A stretch of 34,134 bases of DNA, taken from contig DBYP01000024.1 of the NCBI GenBank assembly GCA_002309885.1, positions 1-34,134 of the forward strand. The letters are read 5' to 3'. A program made the translations under genes and the position numbers. Position 1 is the stretch's first letter. Each line of letters starts with the position of its first letter. Below the pieces are notes generated by a model. The model did no database searches. It was given only the letters and a program-made list of their open reading frames with translations, and was not told where the DNA came from. This document shows, in pieces, positions 1-8,854 of this stretch. The DNA is from Verrucomicrobia bacterium UBA1183. Lineage in GTDB: Bacteria > Verrucomicrobiota > Verrucomicrobiia > Opitutales > UBA9783.

Positions 1-2186
1 TGACGTTTTAACTCGGCGGCCTTACGAGCCTCTTCGGCTAAACGCTTTTGCTCCGCAGCTTCTTGTTCTTTCTTTATGCGCTCAGCTTCAGCCTTGGCCT
101 TCGCAGCAGCTTCCGCTTCCTGTTGACGTTTTAACTCGGCGGCCTTTGCTTCTTGCTGGTGCTTCAATTCAGCTCCTTTTGCTTTATGAGCGGTTTCTTC
201 AGCATCTGTCGTTTCAGATACTTCTCGATCTTGTTGCTCAGCAGTTAACCTCTCAGCTTCTGCATGGGCTGCAGCTGCTTGCTCTTGTTGACTTCTCAAC
301 GCTCCGGTGTTATGGACTTCGTCCGCTTTGCGCTCCGTTTCTGCTTTAGCTTTTTCGGCATCAATCAACATCTGTTCGAAACGTCTCAGTAGGTCAAAAT
401 CCAAAGCTGCACTGGGATTATCACGCTGTCCTACCAGAGTAAGCCAAACTGTCACAGCTTCTTCAGTAAGAAAATCTTTTACTGCGGCTACACGATCAGA
501 AAAAACCCCAATAAACGGCTTTTTCTTGCTTACTAGCTCTTTATCGTATTGTTCTTGTGATATTTTTACAAATTCGCTGTTTTTGAAATTTAGATAGGAA
601 AACTTCCCGTTCATGGGGATGCTTTTTTTAATGAATCTATCCATCGCTTTCCACAATAATTCATCAGAAGTATAGACATACCAGTGAATAAATAATTCTT
701 GCGAATCATCTCCAATAAATGTATTTTCTATCAATTGAAGGTGCTTACGTCCTATTCCTCCCTCATCAAGATCCGAATTTGCAAGGATTGAATGTATAAA
801 ATTGGTGTCAAAATTAAAACATCCTGGGAAAAGCATCAATCGATACTGATTAAGATCCTGTGCTGTGGATACGGATCCTCCTGTTTGAGTAGGTACCAGA
901 TCTAATGTCGCTAGATGGATATCTTTTTTTTCACTATCTGTGCGCAAATCATGAGCTACTTCACCACAACATTGTTGCGCTTCTACAACCGTACAAATGT
1001 TTCTTGCTAGATCTCCCCGATGAAATCCATTAAATAATTTCAAAACTTGATCGCGCTGCGATGAAGAGTCCACAGATCCATTCAGCAGGGAAATTTGCTC
1101 ATATCTCTCGCCGTTGTAAAAGTAATTTTCCCCAGAGTTTACTTTAGATATGCGGAATTGAGATAAATCCAAATTGTCGTCCGCTTCTAAAGATAAAAAA
1201 CAATGCATCACAACAACAGGTTTTGTTTCATGGAACCCGTCGGCGGCCATAAAGCTCTTGTTTACATCTACAAATTGGAAAAGTTTTATACCAGAACCGC
1301 GGAAAAAACAAATACGATTCGTAATGGTATCGATTTGAGGTCTGGCGCTTTGCGACATGCGAGGATTGTAGTTTTCTAAAAATGCTTTCGTTTTTAATGT
1401 TTTAAGAATCGCCTTTTTGTTTTCTATGGCCTTCCCTACATGAATAATAACATCGTCAAATTCTTGCATCTTTTGCAATGCATCTCGTACCCTTATACAA
1501 TCGTTCAATGTAGACCGACAAAGTACCTCGTCGCAACATAGTGTGTTCTTATAGGTGAGCAACACATCCCTTAAATATGGTCCTGTTGAACCATCGCCTT
1601 CTAATAACGATTCTTTCAGTCCTCTCGTAATAAAACCTTCATATGTCAAGAAAACTTCAGACAAAGACATGTCCTGAATCCCTATTTGCAAAAATCTTTT
1701 TACAACATTTACCAAAATTTGCCGCACATAATCAAAATATGTATCTTGACTGTTTCCAACTTTTTCTCCCAACCACGTTTCTTCGATCGGATTACCCAAT
1801 ACATCTCTTAACACACACGCAAAATCAAGTAATAACTGTACAAAATTAGCGTTTCTATCGGAAATTCTATCAGAAAACAACTCCCAATATGCTAGTATAA
1901 GAACTTTGTTATAGGCTTCTACGGATTTAAGAGCCAATTCACAAACTTGTTGCTTCTGTTGCAATGTAAGATTGTGAATTTTTACCGGATTCAGATTTTT
2001 GTCATCAGCATTTGGCTCTCCTTTTTTCGGAACATTCCTCTTGCTTTGTTCTCTTTCCCCCGAAGTATCACCTTTATTTTGTTTCTCTTTCCCCGAAGCA
2101 TTACCTCCCCAAACGTTGCCATCCAAGCAGGCAAACACAAGCAAACCAATATTCAAAAACCTCAATAACTTACAAAAACAACCCAT
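1..2186 (-). CDS. Large exported protein with C-terminal coiled coil (3' end outside window)
   Basis: One open frame runs on the minus strand from the ATG at 2184-2186 to the window edge, at least 728 codons without a stop, so the gene is partial. Residues 1-27 look like a signal peptide (basic start, hydrophobic core IGLLVFAC); VFAC could be a lipobox, so it is either a lipoprotein or a secreted protein. A polar Lys/Glu/Asn-rich linker follows, then about 500 residues of mixed helix and strand that I do not recognise. From about residue 595 the chain becomes an Ala/Glu/Lys/Gln-rich coiled coil with repeated KAAELKRQQEA-like units, like the TolA stalk in composition only. The DNA of this part repeats: positions 1-23 recur at 124-146. 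A good promoter lies directly upstream (2198-2225), and an IS30 remnant begins 58 bp from the start codon. Function unknown; an envelope role is inferred. Confidence 0.85.
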   Translation of the reverse strand, partial: MGCFCKLLRFLNIGLLVFACLDGNVWGGNASGKEKQNKGDTSGEREQSKRNVPKKGEPNADDKNLNPVKIHNLTLQQKQQVCELALKSVEAYNKVLILAYWELFSDRISDRNANFVQLLLDFACVLRDVLGNPIEETWLGEKVGNSQDTYFDYVRQILVNVVKRFLQIGIQDMSLSEVFLTYEGFITRGLKESLLEGDGSTGPYLRDVLLTYKNTLCCDEVLCRSTLNDCIRVRDALQKMQEFDDVIIHVGKAIENKKAILKTLKTKAFLENYNPRMSQSARPQIDTITNRICFFRGSGIKLFQFVDVNKSFMAADGFHETKPVVVMHCFLSLEADDNLDLSQFRISKVNSGENYFYNGERYEQISLLNGSVDSSSQRDQVLKLFNGFHRGDLARNICTVVEAQQCCGEVAHDLRTDSEKKDIHLATLDLVPTQTGGSVSTAQDLNQYRLMLFPGCFNFDTNFIHSILANSDLDEGGIGRKHLQLIENTFIGDDSQELFIHWYVYTSDELLWKAMDRFIKKSIPMNGKFSYLNFKNSEFVKISQEQYDKELVSKKKPFIGVFSDRVAAVKDFLTEEAVTVWLTLVGQRDNPSAALDFDLLRRFEQMLIDAEKAKAETERKADEVHNTGALRSQQEQAAAAHAEAERLTAEQQDREVSETTDAEETAHKAKGAELKHQQEAKAAELKRQQEAEAAAKAKAEAERIKKEQEAAEQKRLAEEARKAAELKR

Positions 2187-2197
2187 AACGGGAGTTA

Positions 2198-2225
2198 AAT
2201 ATAAAATGTTTTTATCCTTTGTCAA
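2198..2225 (-). promoter_or_regulatory. Promoter of the coiled-coil protein gene
   Basis: Read on the minus strand, TTGACA (2225-2220), a 16-bp spacer and TATATT (2203-2198) match the sigma-70 consensus at 6/6 and 5/6. Only 11 nt separate the -10 box from the ATG at 2186, so the expected 5' leader is about 4-5 nt and no Shine-Dalgarno sequence fits. Confidence 0.65.
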
Positions 2226-2250
2226 GTAAAAAATAAATACCCAGGTAAAT

Positions 2251-3061
2251 TCAAGTTTGAAGTGCAACCCCTAAGTTTTTAGAAAAGAACCGCGAGGCAG
2301 GGGATGCGAAGCTCTGGCATTTTCTAGGTCTAGTGTTAATTTTTTGTCGGCAATCTGCGAGGTACGCTGCAGTGTAAACAGTTTTCGTTTTCTTCGGGAA
2401 ATATTGCCGTAGAAGGCGGTTCGTATTCTCATTTGTTCCGCGTTCCCAAGGGCTGTGCGGATGAGAAAAATACACCGGCGCATTCAAGCGGTTTGCGATG
2501 GTTTTATGGTCGGAAAATTCGGAGGTTAATGTTTTGAGAGATTTTTTGTAAAAAATCCCTCAAGCTCCCTTAAAAGCAGGGCAGCGGCCCTACACCCAAA
2601 TCATTTTGCAACATTGTTGCAAAATAAAGAAAAAGTTTTTGAGGGTTTAAGGGAAACTTTTTTCAAAAAGTTCCCTTATGCTTGATATCTATATTCCAGC
2701 CGCCCCGCCTTGATTTCCGCATAAATCCTGCGTAACTGACGCGACCGCCCTGCAATTTCAGTGCTCCAGAAATCTGTTTCGGACTCCGATCGGCGTTGTA
2801 CAAACGAAACACTTCTTTCCAGATTTTTTCGCTGATCCGCGGCACTTTCGAATTTTTCCGCCGTTCCTCGCTCAACCGTTGCGCTCGTTCGCAATTGTAC
2901 CACCAGGCTCCATGGCCGTAATTCCGCTTCAACTCTCGCCCAATCGTGCTTGTCGATCGTCCCAGCTCCCAAGCAATTCTTTTATTTGAACTTCCTGCTT
3001 GCGTTAGTTCTTCAATCCGTTTACGTTCCCATTCCGGGATGTGACTGTATTTCGTTTTCAT
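2251..3061 (-). pseudogene. IS30-family transposase, disrupted
   Basis: The 5' half (3061 to about 2680) encodes the IS30 N-terminal helix-turn-helix region: HIPEWERKRIEELTQAG, then RIAWELGRSTSTIGRELKRN, then SPKQISGALKL. Near GRVSYA the reading shifts frame; IYAEIKAGRLEYRYQ continues in another frame. The 3' half (about 2533-2251) encodes KTLTSEFSDHKTIANRL and VYFSHPHSPWERGTNENTN, the region around the last catalytic residues of the DDE core. It lacks the DNG expected after KTLT in this family. Roughly 80 residues of the catalytic core between the halves are missing, and a 144-bp three-hairpin repeat stands in their place. A functional transposase cannot be made from this copy. Confidence 0.9.
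2535..2678 (+). repeat. Three-hairpin repeat, copy 1 (long subfamily, inside the IS30 transposase)
   Basis: Modules in order: an AT-rich hairpin around ATTTTTTGTAAAAAAT, CTCCCTTAAAA, a GC hairpin (GGGC-AGC-GGCCC core), the central stem TTTTGCAAC/GTTGCAAAA with loop ATT, TGAGGGTTTAAGGGAA, and a terminal hairpin around CTTTTTTCAAAAAG. It replaces the middle of the IS30 transposase. The outer inverted ends seen in copies 3, 5 and 6 are not evident here. Confidence 0.9.
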
Positions 3062-3152
3062 ATTTTTTGTTGTTAGAAAACGCTAGCTTCACATCTCTCT
3101 TTGCTTTTTTCAATCTTTTACTCTAGCAGTTGCACTTCAAAGTTGAAGTTAC

Positions 3153-3242
3153 ATTTATTTAAATACAGTACTTGACTTTTTTTTAAAATTTTTACATTTT
3201 GAGTGAGGTTTCGGGTATTGGGAACCGTATTTTATTCTGTGT
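3153..3242 (+). promoter_or_regulatory. Upstream region of the 585-residue protein
   Basis: A TTGACT at 3172-3177 is followed after a short 15-bp spacer by TACATT (3193-3198), a weak candidate promoter for the gene starting at 3243. A TTTTAT sits about 7 nt before the start codon as an alternative -10 box, without a good -35. No Shine-Dalgarno sequence is visible before the ATG. Confidence 0.3.
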
Positions 3243-5000
3243 ATGCAAAATTTTGCGAATCAATGTTTGGACATGGCGCGTGCCATTTTGGGACATAATT
3301 TGGCCGCTATTAACGAGGATGGAACGGTTGCTCCTGCGAATGGAGAGGCTGGTTTACCGGAAGAGAGTGCGCACGCTCTGGCAGCTATCGGTGAATTTTA
3401 TCGTGCGACGCGAGAGACAACCTTGAATGGCATGGATGTGGTCGATTTGGGTGCCAAGTGTTTGAAACAACAGACGCTTTGCGAACCTGGAAATCAGCGT
3501 GCGTTGGCTTACTCCGCTTTGGGATTGCTCGCATTTGGCCCCGCCAAACAACGCAATCTTATTTGGGAAAAGCTCGATGAAGAGACCCGCAGTGAGCTCG
3601 ATAAGCGCTTATTAACCCGTACGGATGCTACAGGTATTTTACAGGTATTCAATATTGCTAAATCGGTTGCCCGTTACAGTATGGGACTATCCAAAAAAGA
3701 TGAAACAGGGCGCTTGATCGATAGTTTTTTAGAAAACATTAAAGCAACCAGTTCCAATGGCTTTTTCTCAGATGACAACGATCAAGGACTTTCGGGCGTC
3801 TTTGACGTTTCCAGCTTGATGAGCTTCATTTTCATCCGTCAGGCACTAAAGATGCACGTCAATTTGTCATTGTCTGAGCGCAAGCTACCCAGTTTGAGAA
3901 CTTTTGCAGAAAAACTTATCAAAATGTTGCCGGACATGGTACGTTCGGACGGTTTGGGTTGGGCTTATGGTCGTGGCGTCGGTATCTATGGCCAAATCTA
4001 CTGTATAAGCATCATACTACAGTTCTTGCGTGACGGCTGGATTAGTGCCGAAAAGAAGCCAGTTTACTTGGATTTGTTGCGTCGGTTGTTCCAATTCTTC
4101 TTCGTGACTTATTTGGATCAAGAAAGTGGTACATTGGTCGTTAACGATGCCGAACGTTCTACATTGCCTTCACAGACGACGCGCATCGTCTGTTTCGATA
4201 CCGCACGCTACCTGTGTCAATGGTCGCGTCTTTCGAGTTTGTTGGGACTTTCGTTAAACGTCCCCATGTGTGTAACTAAAACCGGCAGCCGTTTTGTTTC
4301 TTTTGACAAGACAAACGCGAAAGAACAAGGTTTGTTCATTTACCAGGATGCCGCTTCGGGCTTACATGTACAGCTACCTTTGGTAGGCGGTAAAGGTAAA
4401 GTTGAATCCGATGCTTTGGCATTCCCTCACTGCCCTGGAATTTTTGATTGGCCGGTTCATAAATACATGCCGATTTTGCAACCCGAGTTGACCTTTAATG
4501 GTGTAAAGACAATACCTTCGTTCTATGGGAAGCGGTGTACAGCTGGCTTAGGCTTGAAGAATACATATGTATTTTCCTACGAACAGCCGGAGCTGATTTC
4601 TAACGATGAAAAGATTGTATCGGGCATTGGAAGCTGTAAGGTTACATGGAAATTCTCGGGATCAACCGTCACCGCTGATTTCGCCTATAAATTTAAGCAA
4701 CCTACAACGTTAGATGGATTTCGGTACGTTATTCCTTTGTCGGCACCTCATTCGACGCACCATTTGGAACATTCGTTTACCCTGGGAGAAAACAGTCTAC
4801 AGGCATCCATTTTGAAAGACGATTTCGGTGCGATTTGGGCAGAAGTACAGGATGTTTACCAAAATCCGGATTACAAAACCTATTACGGAAAGATTTGTTA
4901 CATCCAAATTTTGGAACGTCGTACTGCCATGAATGTCCGTCCGGGCAAAGAATATCACCTGCAGATAGAACTGAAACCTGACGTTCAGTTGATTGCCTAA
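3243..5000 (+). CDS. Conserved-looking 585-residue protein of unknown function
   Basis: The N-terminal two thirds are helical with repeated amphipathic segments and an aromatic/glycine cluster, GWAYGRGVGIYGQ, near residue 240. The last third (from about residue 340) is strand-rich with Tyr/Phe/Thr alternation. An alpha-toroid followed by a beta-sandwich is the plan of several polysaccharide lyases and heparinase-like proteins, and the DG-WAYGR-YGQ cluster recalls them. I cannot identify a catalytic His/Tyr/Arg set, so this is a fold-level guess. There is no signal peptide or membrane segment in the reading used (ATG at 3243), which argues for the cytoplasm unless the start is wrong. A three-hairpin repeat follows 9 bp after the stop, then ftsK on the same strand. 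Confidence 0.8.
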   Translation: MQNFANQCLDMARAILGHNLAAINEDGTVAPANGEAGLPEESAHALAAIGEFYRATRETTLNGMDVVDLGAKCLKQQTLCEPGNQRALAYSALGLLAFGPAKQRNLIWEKLDEETRSELDKRLLTRTDATGILQVFNIAKSVARYSMGLSKKDETGRLIDSFLENIKATSSNGFFSDDNDQGLSGVFDVSSLMSFIFIRQALKMHVNLSLSERKLPSLRTFAEKLIKMLPDMVRSDGLGWAYGRGVGIYGQIYCISIILQFLRDGWISAEKKPVYLDLLRRLFQFFFVTYLDQESGTLVVNDAERSTLPSQTTRIVCFDTARYLCQWSRLSSLLGLSLNVPMCVTKTGSRFVSFDKTNAKEQGLFIYQDAASGLHVQLPLVGGKGKVESDALAFPHCPGIFDWPVHKYMPILQPELTFNGVKTIPSFYGKRCTAGLGLKNTYVFSYEQPELISNDEKIVSGIGSCKVTWKFSGSTVTADFAYKFKQPTTLDGFRYVIPLSAPHSTHHLEHSFTLGENSLQASILKDDFGAIWAEVQDVYQNPDYKTYYGKICYIQILERRTAMNVRPGKEYHLQIELKPDVQLIA

Positions 5001-5009
5001 GGTTTGTTG

Positions 5010-5132
5010 TAAGGGAACTTTTTGAAAAAAGTTTCCCTTAACCCCTCAAAAACTTTTTTGTTTTTGCAACGATGTTGCAAAAATACAGAAGTTTTAAGGG
5101 AGCTTGAGGGAGTTTTTTCAAAAAATCTCTCA
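5010..5132 (-). repeat. Three-hairpin repeat, copy 2 (short subfamily)
   Basis: This copy is inverted relative to copy 1. It carries the terminal hairpin (AAGGGAAC ... GTTTCCCTT), the invariant central stem TTTTGCAAC/GTTGCAAAA with loop GAT on the plus strand, and the AT-rich hairpin, but no GC hairpin. It starts 9 bp after the stop of the 585-residue protein and ends about 70 bp before ftsK, so it probably terminates the upstream transcript. Confidence 0.9.
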
Positions 5133-5200
5133 AAATTAAGCTATATTTTCTTTGATAAAAATATTGCGCTTTTGTGAGGTTTTGTCAGTATTTTCTTACG

Positions 5201-7522
5201 ATGGGTAAGTTCGATGTTTCTGTAAAAAAGCCAAAGCCAATTTGGGGACTTTTTTTGCTAATGATCGGTTTGTTTATGCTTTTCTCTCTCATCGATTATC
5301 AACCGCAATATTCTTCTTATCATCGGCTTATTCACAGAAATGCGGTGCTTTCTGGCAACCATTTGGGTTCGTTGGGCGTCGATTTTGCTTTTTATGCTTG
5401 CCGTTTTTTCGGACTAGTCGCTTGGCTCATTCCCGTTTATGTACTATTATACGGAACCCTCATGTTAGGCGGGTTACAATACCGTCTTTCAACTAAAAAG
5501 TGGCTTTGTTTCACCTTAAGCCTGCTTTTCGTTCCAACGACCTTCGCGTTTTTGCAAGCCATCCATGCTGTGAGCCCCGGCTTTGATTTCTATTCTGCTG
5601 GCAAAGGCGGGTTATTGGGCACCTACTTTTATCGTTGCCTATTTGCAGGCTACTTCGGATCTTGGGGTAGCGCTTTATTCCTAATACCGACGTCGTTATT
5701 GCTTTTGTGCCTATCATTTTCAGATTTGAACGGCGCTGTAAACAAGCTAAGCTTTGTACTTTGCAAGCTGGGCAGTTTGTTCCAATGGGTTTGGTCGAAA
5801 TGCCCCAAACATTTCAGCACAAAACGGTTCGCGTCATTTGAGGGGATAAAAAATTTATTTTCTAAGTTTTCAATTCCGAAATTTAAGAAACCATCCAGCG
5901 ATTCTATGAAGGCGGAGCGTTCGTATGTTTCTCACAATGAACGTACTGAATATCGCCCCTCGTATTCTTCTACTTTTTCGCCAACGGAAGCCCCCAAAGA
6001 ACCGAAAAGAACCAGCGAAACTACGACAACTAAAGGAATTGCTGAAGGAAAACCGATACAGATTTTGGCCAGTGAGAAAGTGGAAAAATCGACCGACAAA
6101 GTCCCAACACAGCAGGATGGCTATAAATTGCCTGAGTTGAATTTATTGAAAGATCCACCACCGATTTTAAACGATGATAATGCGGAAGATTATTATGAAA
6201 CCGCTGAGGAATTGGTACAAAAATTGGCTGAGTTTGGCGTTGAAGTAAAGGTGGAAGCCATTCAATCAGGTCCGGTCATCACGCGCTACGAAGTCACTCC
6301 TGCGCGCGGGGTCCGCGTTGAGAAAATCGCAACGCTGGATAAAAATATAGCGTTGGGATTGAAAGCGTTATCAATCCGAATCCAGGCACCGGTTCCCGGG
6401 AAAGGTTGCGTGGGTATTGAAGTTCCCAATAAGAAACCGCTTCCAGTGTTTTTAAAGGAAATTTTAGGTTCAAAGGCTTGGGCACAATCCGACGCGGAAA
6501 TTCCCATTGTTTTAGGGAAAGAAGTTACCGGTAAGCCTATTGTTGCAGATTTGACCAAGATGCCACACTTATTGATTGCAGGCTCTACAGGTTCCGGCAA
6601 AACGGTATGCATCAATGCCATCATCGCTTCGCTGTTGTTTCGGGCTTCCCCTAAAGATTTACGTTTCATCATGGTGGATCCGAAGATCGTTGAAATGAAG
6701 GTTTATAATGATCTTCCACATATGTTAATTCCAGTCGTTACCGACCCCAAACGAGTGCCGTTTGCGCTAAAATGGTTGATCGGAGAAATGGAACGTCGGT
6801 ATCAGCTGTTTGCGGATTTGGGTGTAAGAAATTTGGCTGGTTTTAATGAGAAGTTGAAAAAATTGACGTTGGGCGAATTGGAAGAACGTCATTTGGAACA
6901 TTTACCTTACATTGTTTGTGTTATCGATGAGCTTGCAGATTTGATGATGGTTGCGCCCGGCGATATCGAAACCAGTATCGCTCGACTAGCTCAGTTGGCA
7001 CGTGCTGCCGGCATCCATCTTATCATTGCGACACAACGACCTTCTGTTAATGTTATTACGGGTATTATTAAAGCCAATTTGCCAAGCCGAATTGCATTCA
7101 AGGTAGCTTCGAAAGTCGATAGCCGCACCATTCTCGATATGGGTGGCGCCGATAGTCTTATCGGCCGAGGCGATATGTTGTTCATTCCACCGGGAGCTTC
7201 GCAGTTGGTACGCGCTCAAGGTGCATGGATTTCGGACGACGAAATTACCAACCTTGTGGAATTTTTAAAGTGCAATGGCGCGCCTCATTTTGCTCAGGAT
7301 GTTCAAGAAATGATTGCCAATGGTGCGGATGATGATATCAGCTTTTCTGGCGATTCTGATGGCGATGATGACTTGATGCGCCAAGCCATTGAAGTACTGA
7401 AATCTTCGGATCGTATCTCGACGTCGCTCCTACAGCGTCGCCTAAAGATAGGCTATAACCGTGCCGCACGTATCATGGAAGCTTTAGATGAGCGCGGGCT
7501 GGTGCCGAAAAATTTTGAGTAG
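5201..7522 (+). CDS. ftsK: DNA translocase FtsK
   Basis: A septal, ATP-driven double-stranded DNA pump that clears and unlinks chromosome ends during division. The N-terminus holds about four membrane segments (residues ~12-32, ~65-90, ~95-115, ~145-175). A low-complexity Lys/Pro/Thr/Ser linker (about 215-300) follows, then the alpha domain (ETAEELVQKLAEFGVEVKV), then the RecA-like motor with Walker A GSTGSGKT near residue 462 and Walker B VCVIDELADLMM near 575. The C-terminal winged-helix gamma domain (QAIEVLKSSDRISTSLLQRR ... YNRAARIMEALDERGLV) normally reads KOPS sites. Length (773 aa) is normal for the family. I chose the ATG at 5201; an in-frame GTG at 5174 would add nine residues. It is flanked by two of the dispersed repeats and appears monocistronic. 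Confidence 0.97.
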   Translation: MGKFDVSVKKPKPIWGLFLLMIGLFMLFSLIDYQPQYSSYHRLIHRNAVLSGNHLGSLGVDFAFYACRFFGLVAWLIPVYVLLYGTLMLGGLQYRLSTKKWLCFTLSLLFVPTTFAFLQAIHAVSPGFDFYSAGKGGLLGTYFYRCLFAGYFGSWGSALFLIPTSLLLLCLSFSDLNGAVNKLSFVLCKLGSLFQWVWSKCPKHFSTKRFASFEGIKNLFSKFSIPKFKKPSSDSMKAERSYVSHNERTEYRPSYSSTFSPTEAPKEPKRTSETTTTKGIAEGKPIQILASEKVEKSTDKVPTQQDGYKLPELNLLKDPPPILNDDNAEDYYETAEELVQKLAEFGVEVKVEAIQSGPVITRYEVTPARGVRVEKIATLDKNIALGLKALSIRIQAPVPGKGCVGIEVPNKKPLPVFLKEILGSKAWAQSDAEIPIVLGKEVTGKPIVADLTKMPHLLIAGSTGSGKTVCINAIIASLLFRASPKDLRFIMVDPKIVEMKVYNDLPHMLIPVVTDPKRVPFALKWLIGEMERRYQLFADLGVRNLAGFNEKLKKLTLGELEERHLEHLPYIVCVIDELADLMMVAPGDIETSIARLAQLARAAGIHLIIATQRPSVNVITGIIKANLPSRIAFKVASKVDSRTILDMGGADSLIGRGDMLFIPPGASQLVRAQGAWISDDEITNLVEFLKCNGAPHFAQDVQEMIANGADDDISFSGDSDGDDDLMRQAIEVLKSSDRISTSLLQRRLKIGYNRAARIMEALDERGLVPKNFE

Positions 7523-7534
7523 TTTGATTCAATC

Positions 7535-7758
7535 TGGAACGTGTCTACACAAGCTAAAAGATTGCAAATTTGAGAGATCTTTTGTAAAAAATCCCTCAAA
7601 CTCCCTTAAAAGTAGGACAACGGCCCTGCACCCCGGTCATTTTGCAACATTGTTGCAAAAAAAGAAAGTTTTGGAGAGTTTAAGGGAAGCTTTTTCAAAA
7701 AGTTCCCTTATAACCTATTTCCTTATAATTTTTTATCTTCTGTAGATACACTCTAGAG
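7535..7758 (+). repeat. Three-hairpin repeat, copy 3 (long subfamily, extended ends)
   Basis: The core is 7571-7710: AT hairpin, degenerate GC hairpin, central stem TTTTGCAAC/GTTGCAAAA with loop ATT, terminal hairpin ending GTTCCCTTA. The flanks extend it: ACGTGTCTACACAAGCTAAAA on the left (near 7539-7559) is roughly inverted on the right as TTATCTTCTGTAGATACACT (near 7733-7752). It fills the gap between convergent ftsK and the pseudopilin gene, so it may terminate both. Confidence 0.85.
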
Positions 7759-7759
7759 T

Positions 7760-8290
7760 TCAGATATAAATTTTGTCCCACTGTTGTATATAGAAAGTAA
7801 CGCTGAACGCACCCGATTGTTTTGTTGTCTCTACTCGCTTTGTCTCAACAAATTCACATAATTGTCTTTTGATCTCATCTACTAATTCCGGCTCATCCTC
7901 AAGCTCGATAAAAATGTTGAATAATACCCAATCAAAAATTTCCATATAAAAGTACGTTATATCTTTGCATTTTTTGGACTTTATCATTTCTTTTGTATTA
8001 AAACCAGTTGGACAATAAGGTTTTAATGCCGCAATGCTTTCTAAATGATTTTCTGACCAAGTTGAACTTAGTGCCGGGTATTTTCCTCCGTGACGTATAC
8101 AATACATCAACACAGCAGTTTCATAAATTTTGGCAATTTCAACAATATTTTTTGCTTCTGCTTGAAATTTTCTATGTTTAATATGCACTTTCATAGTTCC
8201 GATTACCATGGAAATGATCGCCAAAACAACCATCAGCTCGAGTACAGAAAATGCCTTTTTTGTCTCTTTACAGCTCAACTTCTTGTCCAT
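7760..8290 (-). CDS. Type IV pilin-like (pseudopilin) protein B
   Basis: The 176-aa product starts MDKKLSCKETKKA and then FSVLELMVVLAIISMVIG, a class III prepilin signal. Cleavage is expected between Ala13 and Phe14, and the conserved Glu lies at +5 of the mature chain. The hydrophobic helix runs on into an amphipathic coil (EAKNIVEIAKIYETAV) as in pseudopilins. The globular part has MYCIRHGGKYP, CPTGFNTKEMIKSKKCKD and a C-terminal strand ending QWDKIYI. It is a clear paralogue of the pilin encoded 60 bp upstream. Residue -1 is Ala, not the usual Gly, in both copies. It is likely a minor pilin of a type IV pilus or type II secretion-like machine. Confidence 0.85.
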   Translation of the reverse strand: MDKKLSCKETKKAFSVLELMVVLAIISMVIGTMKVHIKHRKFQAEAKNIVEIAKIYETAVLMYCIRHGGKYPALSSTWSENHLESIAALKPYCPTGFNTKEMIKSKKCKDITYFYMEIFDWVLFNIFIELEDEPELVDEIKRQLCEFVETKRVETTKQSGAFSVTFYIQQWDKIYI

Positions 8291-8350
8291 CGTGTGTTCG
8301 GTAAGTTTACATTTAAGTACTAATTTTCGATTTTATCTCTATTAAATGGA

Positions 8351-8854
8351 TCAGATGTAAATATTTTGCCCATTTTTTATATAAAAAGTAATACTAAACT
8401 CACCTGGTGATTTTTTTATAAATATTTGGGTTTGTGCAGCAAATTCATATAGTCGTTTTCCGATCTCATCTGTCAATTCCGGCTCATCCTCAAGTTCGAT
8501 AAAAATCTTGAGTATTGATTCTGCATAAGAATACGTTATATCCTTACATTTTTTGGACTTTATCATTTCTTTTGTATTAAAATCGGCTGGACAATAAGGC
8601 CTTAACCTCGCAATGTCTTCTATGTGACCGGAAGTTTCAGGGAAAGCTCCTCCATTTTTCAAATAGTACATCGATAAAACAAGTTTGTAAACTTCGACAA
8701 TTTCAACAATATTCTTCGCTTCTGCTTGAACTTTTTTATTTTGAAGATGTATCTTCATAGTTCCGATCACCATGGATGTGATAGCTAAAACAACCATTAG
8801 CTCGAGTACGGAAAACGCCTTTTTCATTTTACTATATTTCAACTTCTTGCCCAT
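8351..8854 (-). CDS. Type IV pilin-like (pseudopilin) protein A
   Basis: The 167-aa prepilin has leader MGKKLKYSKMKKA, then FSVLELMVVLAITSMVIG with Glu at mature position 5. It shares the CP-DFNTKEMIKSKKCKDITY block and the C-terminal FSITFYIKNGQNIYI with its neighbour B, so the two arose by tandem duplication. The start at 8854 overlaps the end of the hydrolase gene by 23 nt. The internal Met10 (8827) would avoid the overlap, but the paralogue has the same M-x-KKL start and no internal Met, which supports 8854. Two cysteines in the middle block could form a disulfide. No assembly ATPase or prepilin peptidase is in the window. Confidence 0.85.
   Translation of the reverse strand: MGKKLKYSKMKKAFSVLELMVVLAITSMVIGTMKIHLQNKKVQAEAKNIVEIVEVYKLVLSMYYLKNGGAFPETSGHIEDIARLRPYCPADFNTKEMIKSKKCKDITYSYAESILKIFIELEDEPELTDEIGKRLYEFAAQTQIFIKKSPGEFSITFYIKNGQNIYI

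Larger units (their letters stand above)
2245..3152 (-). mobile_element. Degenerate IS30-family insertion sequence
   Basis: Imperfect 24-bp terminal inverted repeats at 2245-2268 and 3129-3152 differ at two positions and share the core TTTGAAGTGCAAC. Between them lie the two broken halves of an IS30-type transposase on the minus strand. The 908-bp length includes a 144-bp repeat (2535-2678) that is not part of the IS. No convincing target-site duplication is visible. The element separates the coiled-coil gene from the 585-residue protein and is probably immobile. Confidence 0.85.

Noticed and set aside
146..2229. Plus-strand frames between 146 and 2229
   Set aside because: All are antisense shadows of the continuous minus-strand coiled-coil gene, which has no stop over 728 codons.
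6286..6672. 128-codon minus-strand frame inside ftsK
   Set aside because: Antisense to the conserved FtsK motor domain; no recognisable protein features.
7488..7745. 85-codon frame after ftsK
   Set aside because: It overlaps the end of ftsK in another frame and then reads repeat copy 3; similar peptides appear wherever the repeat is translated.
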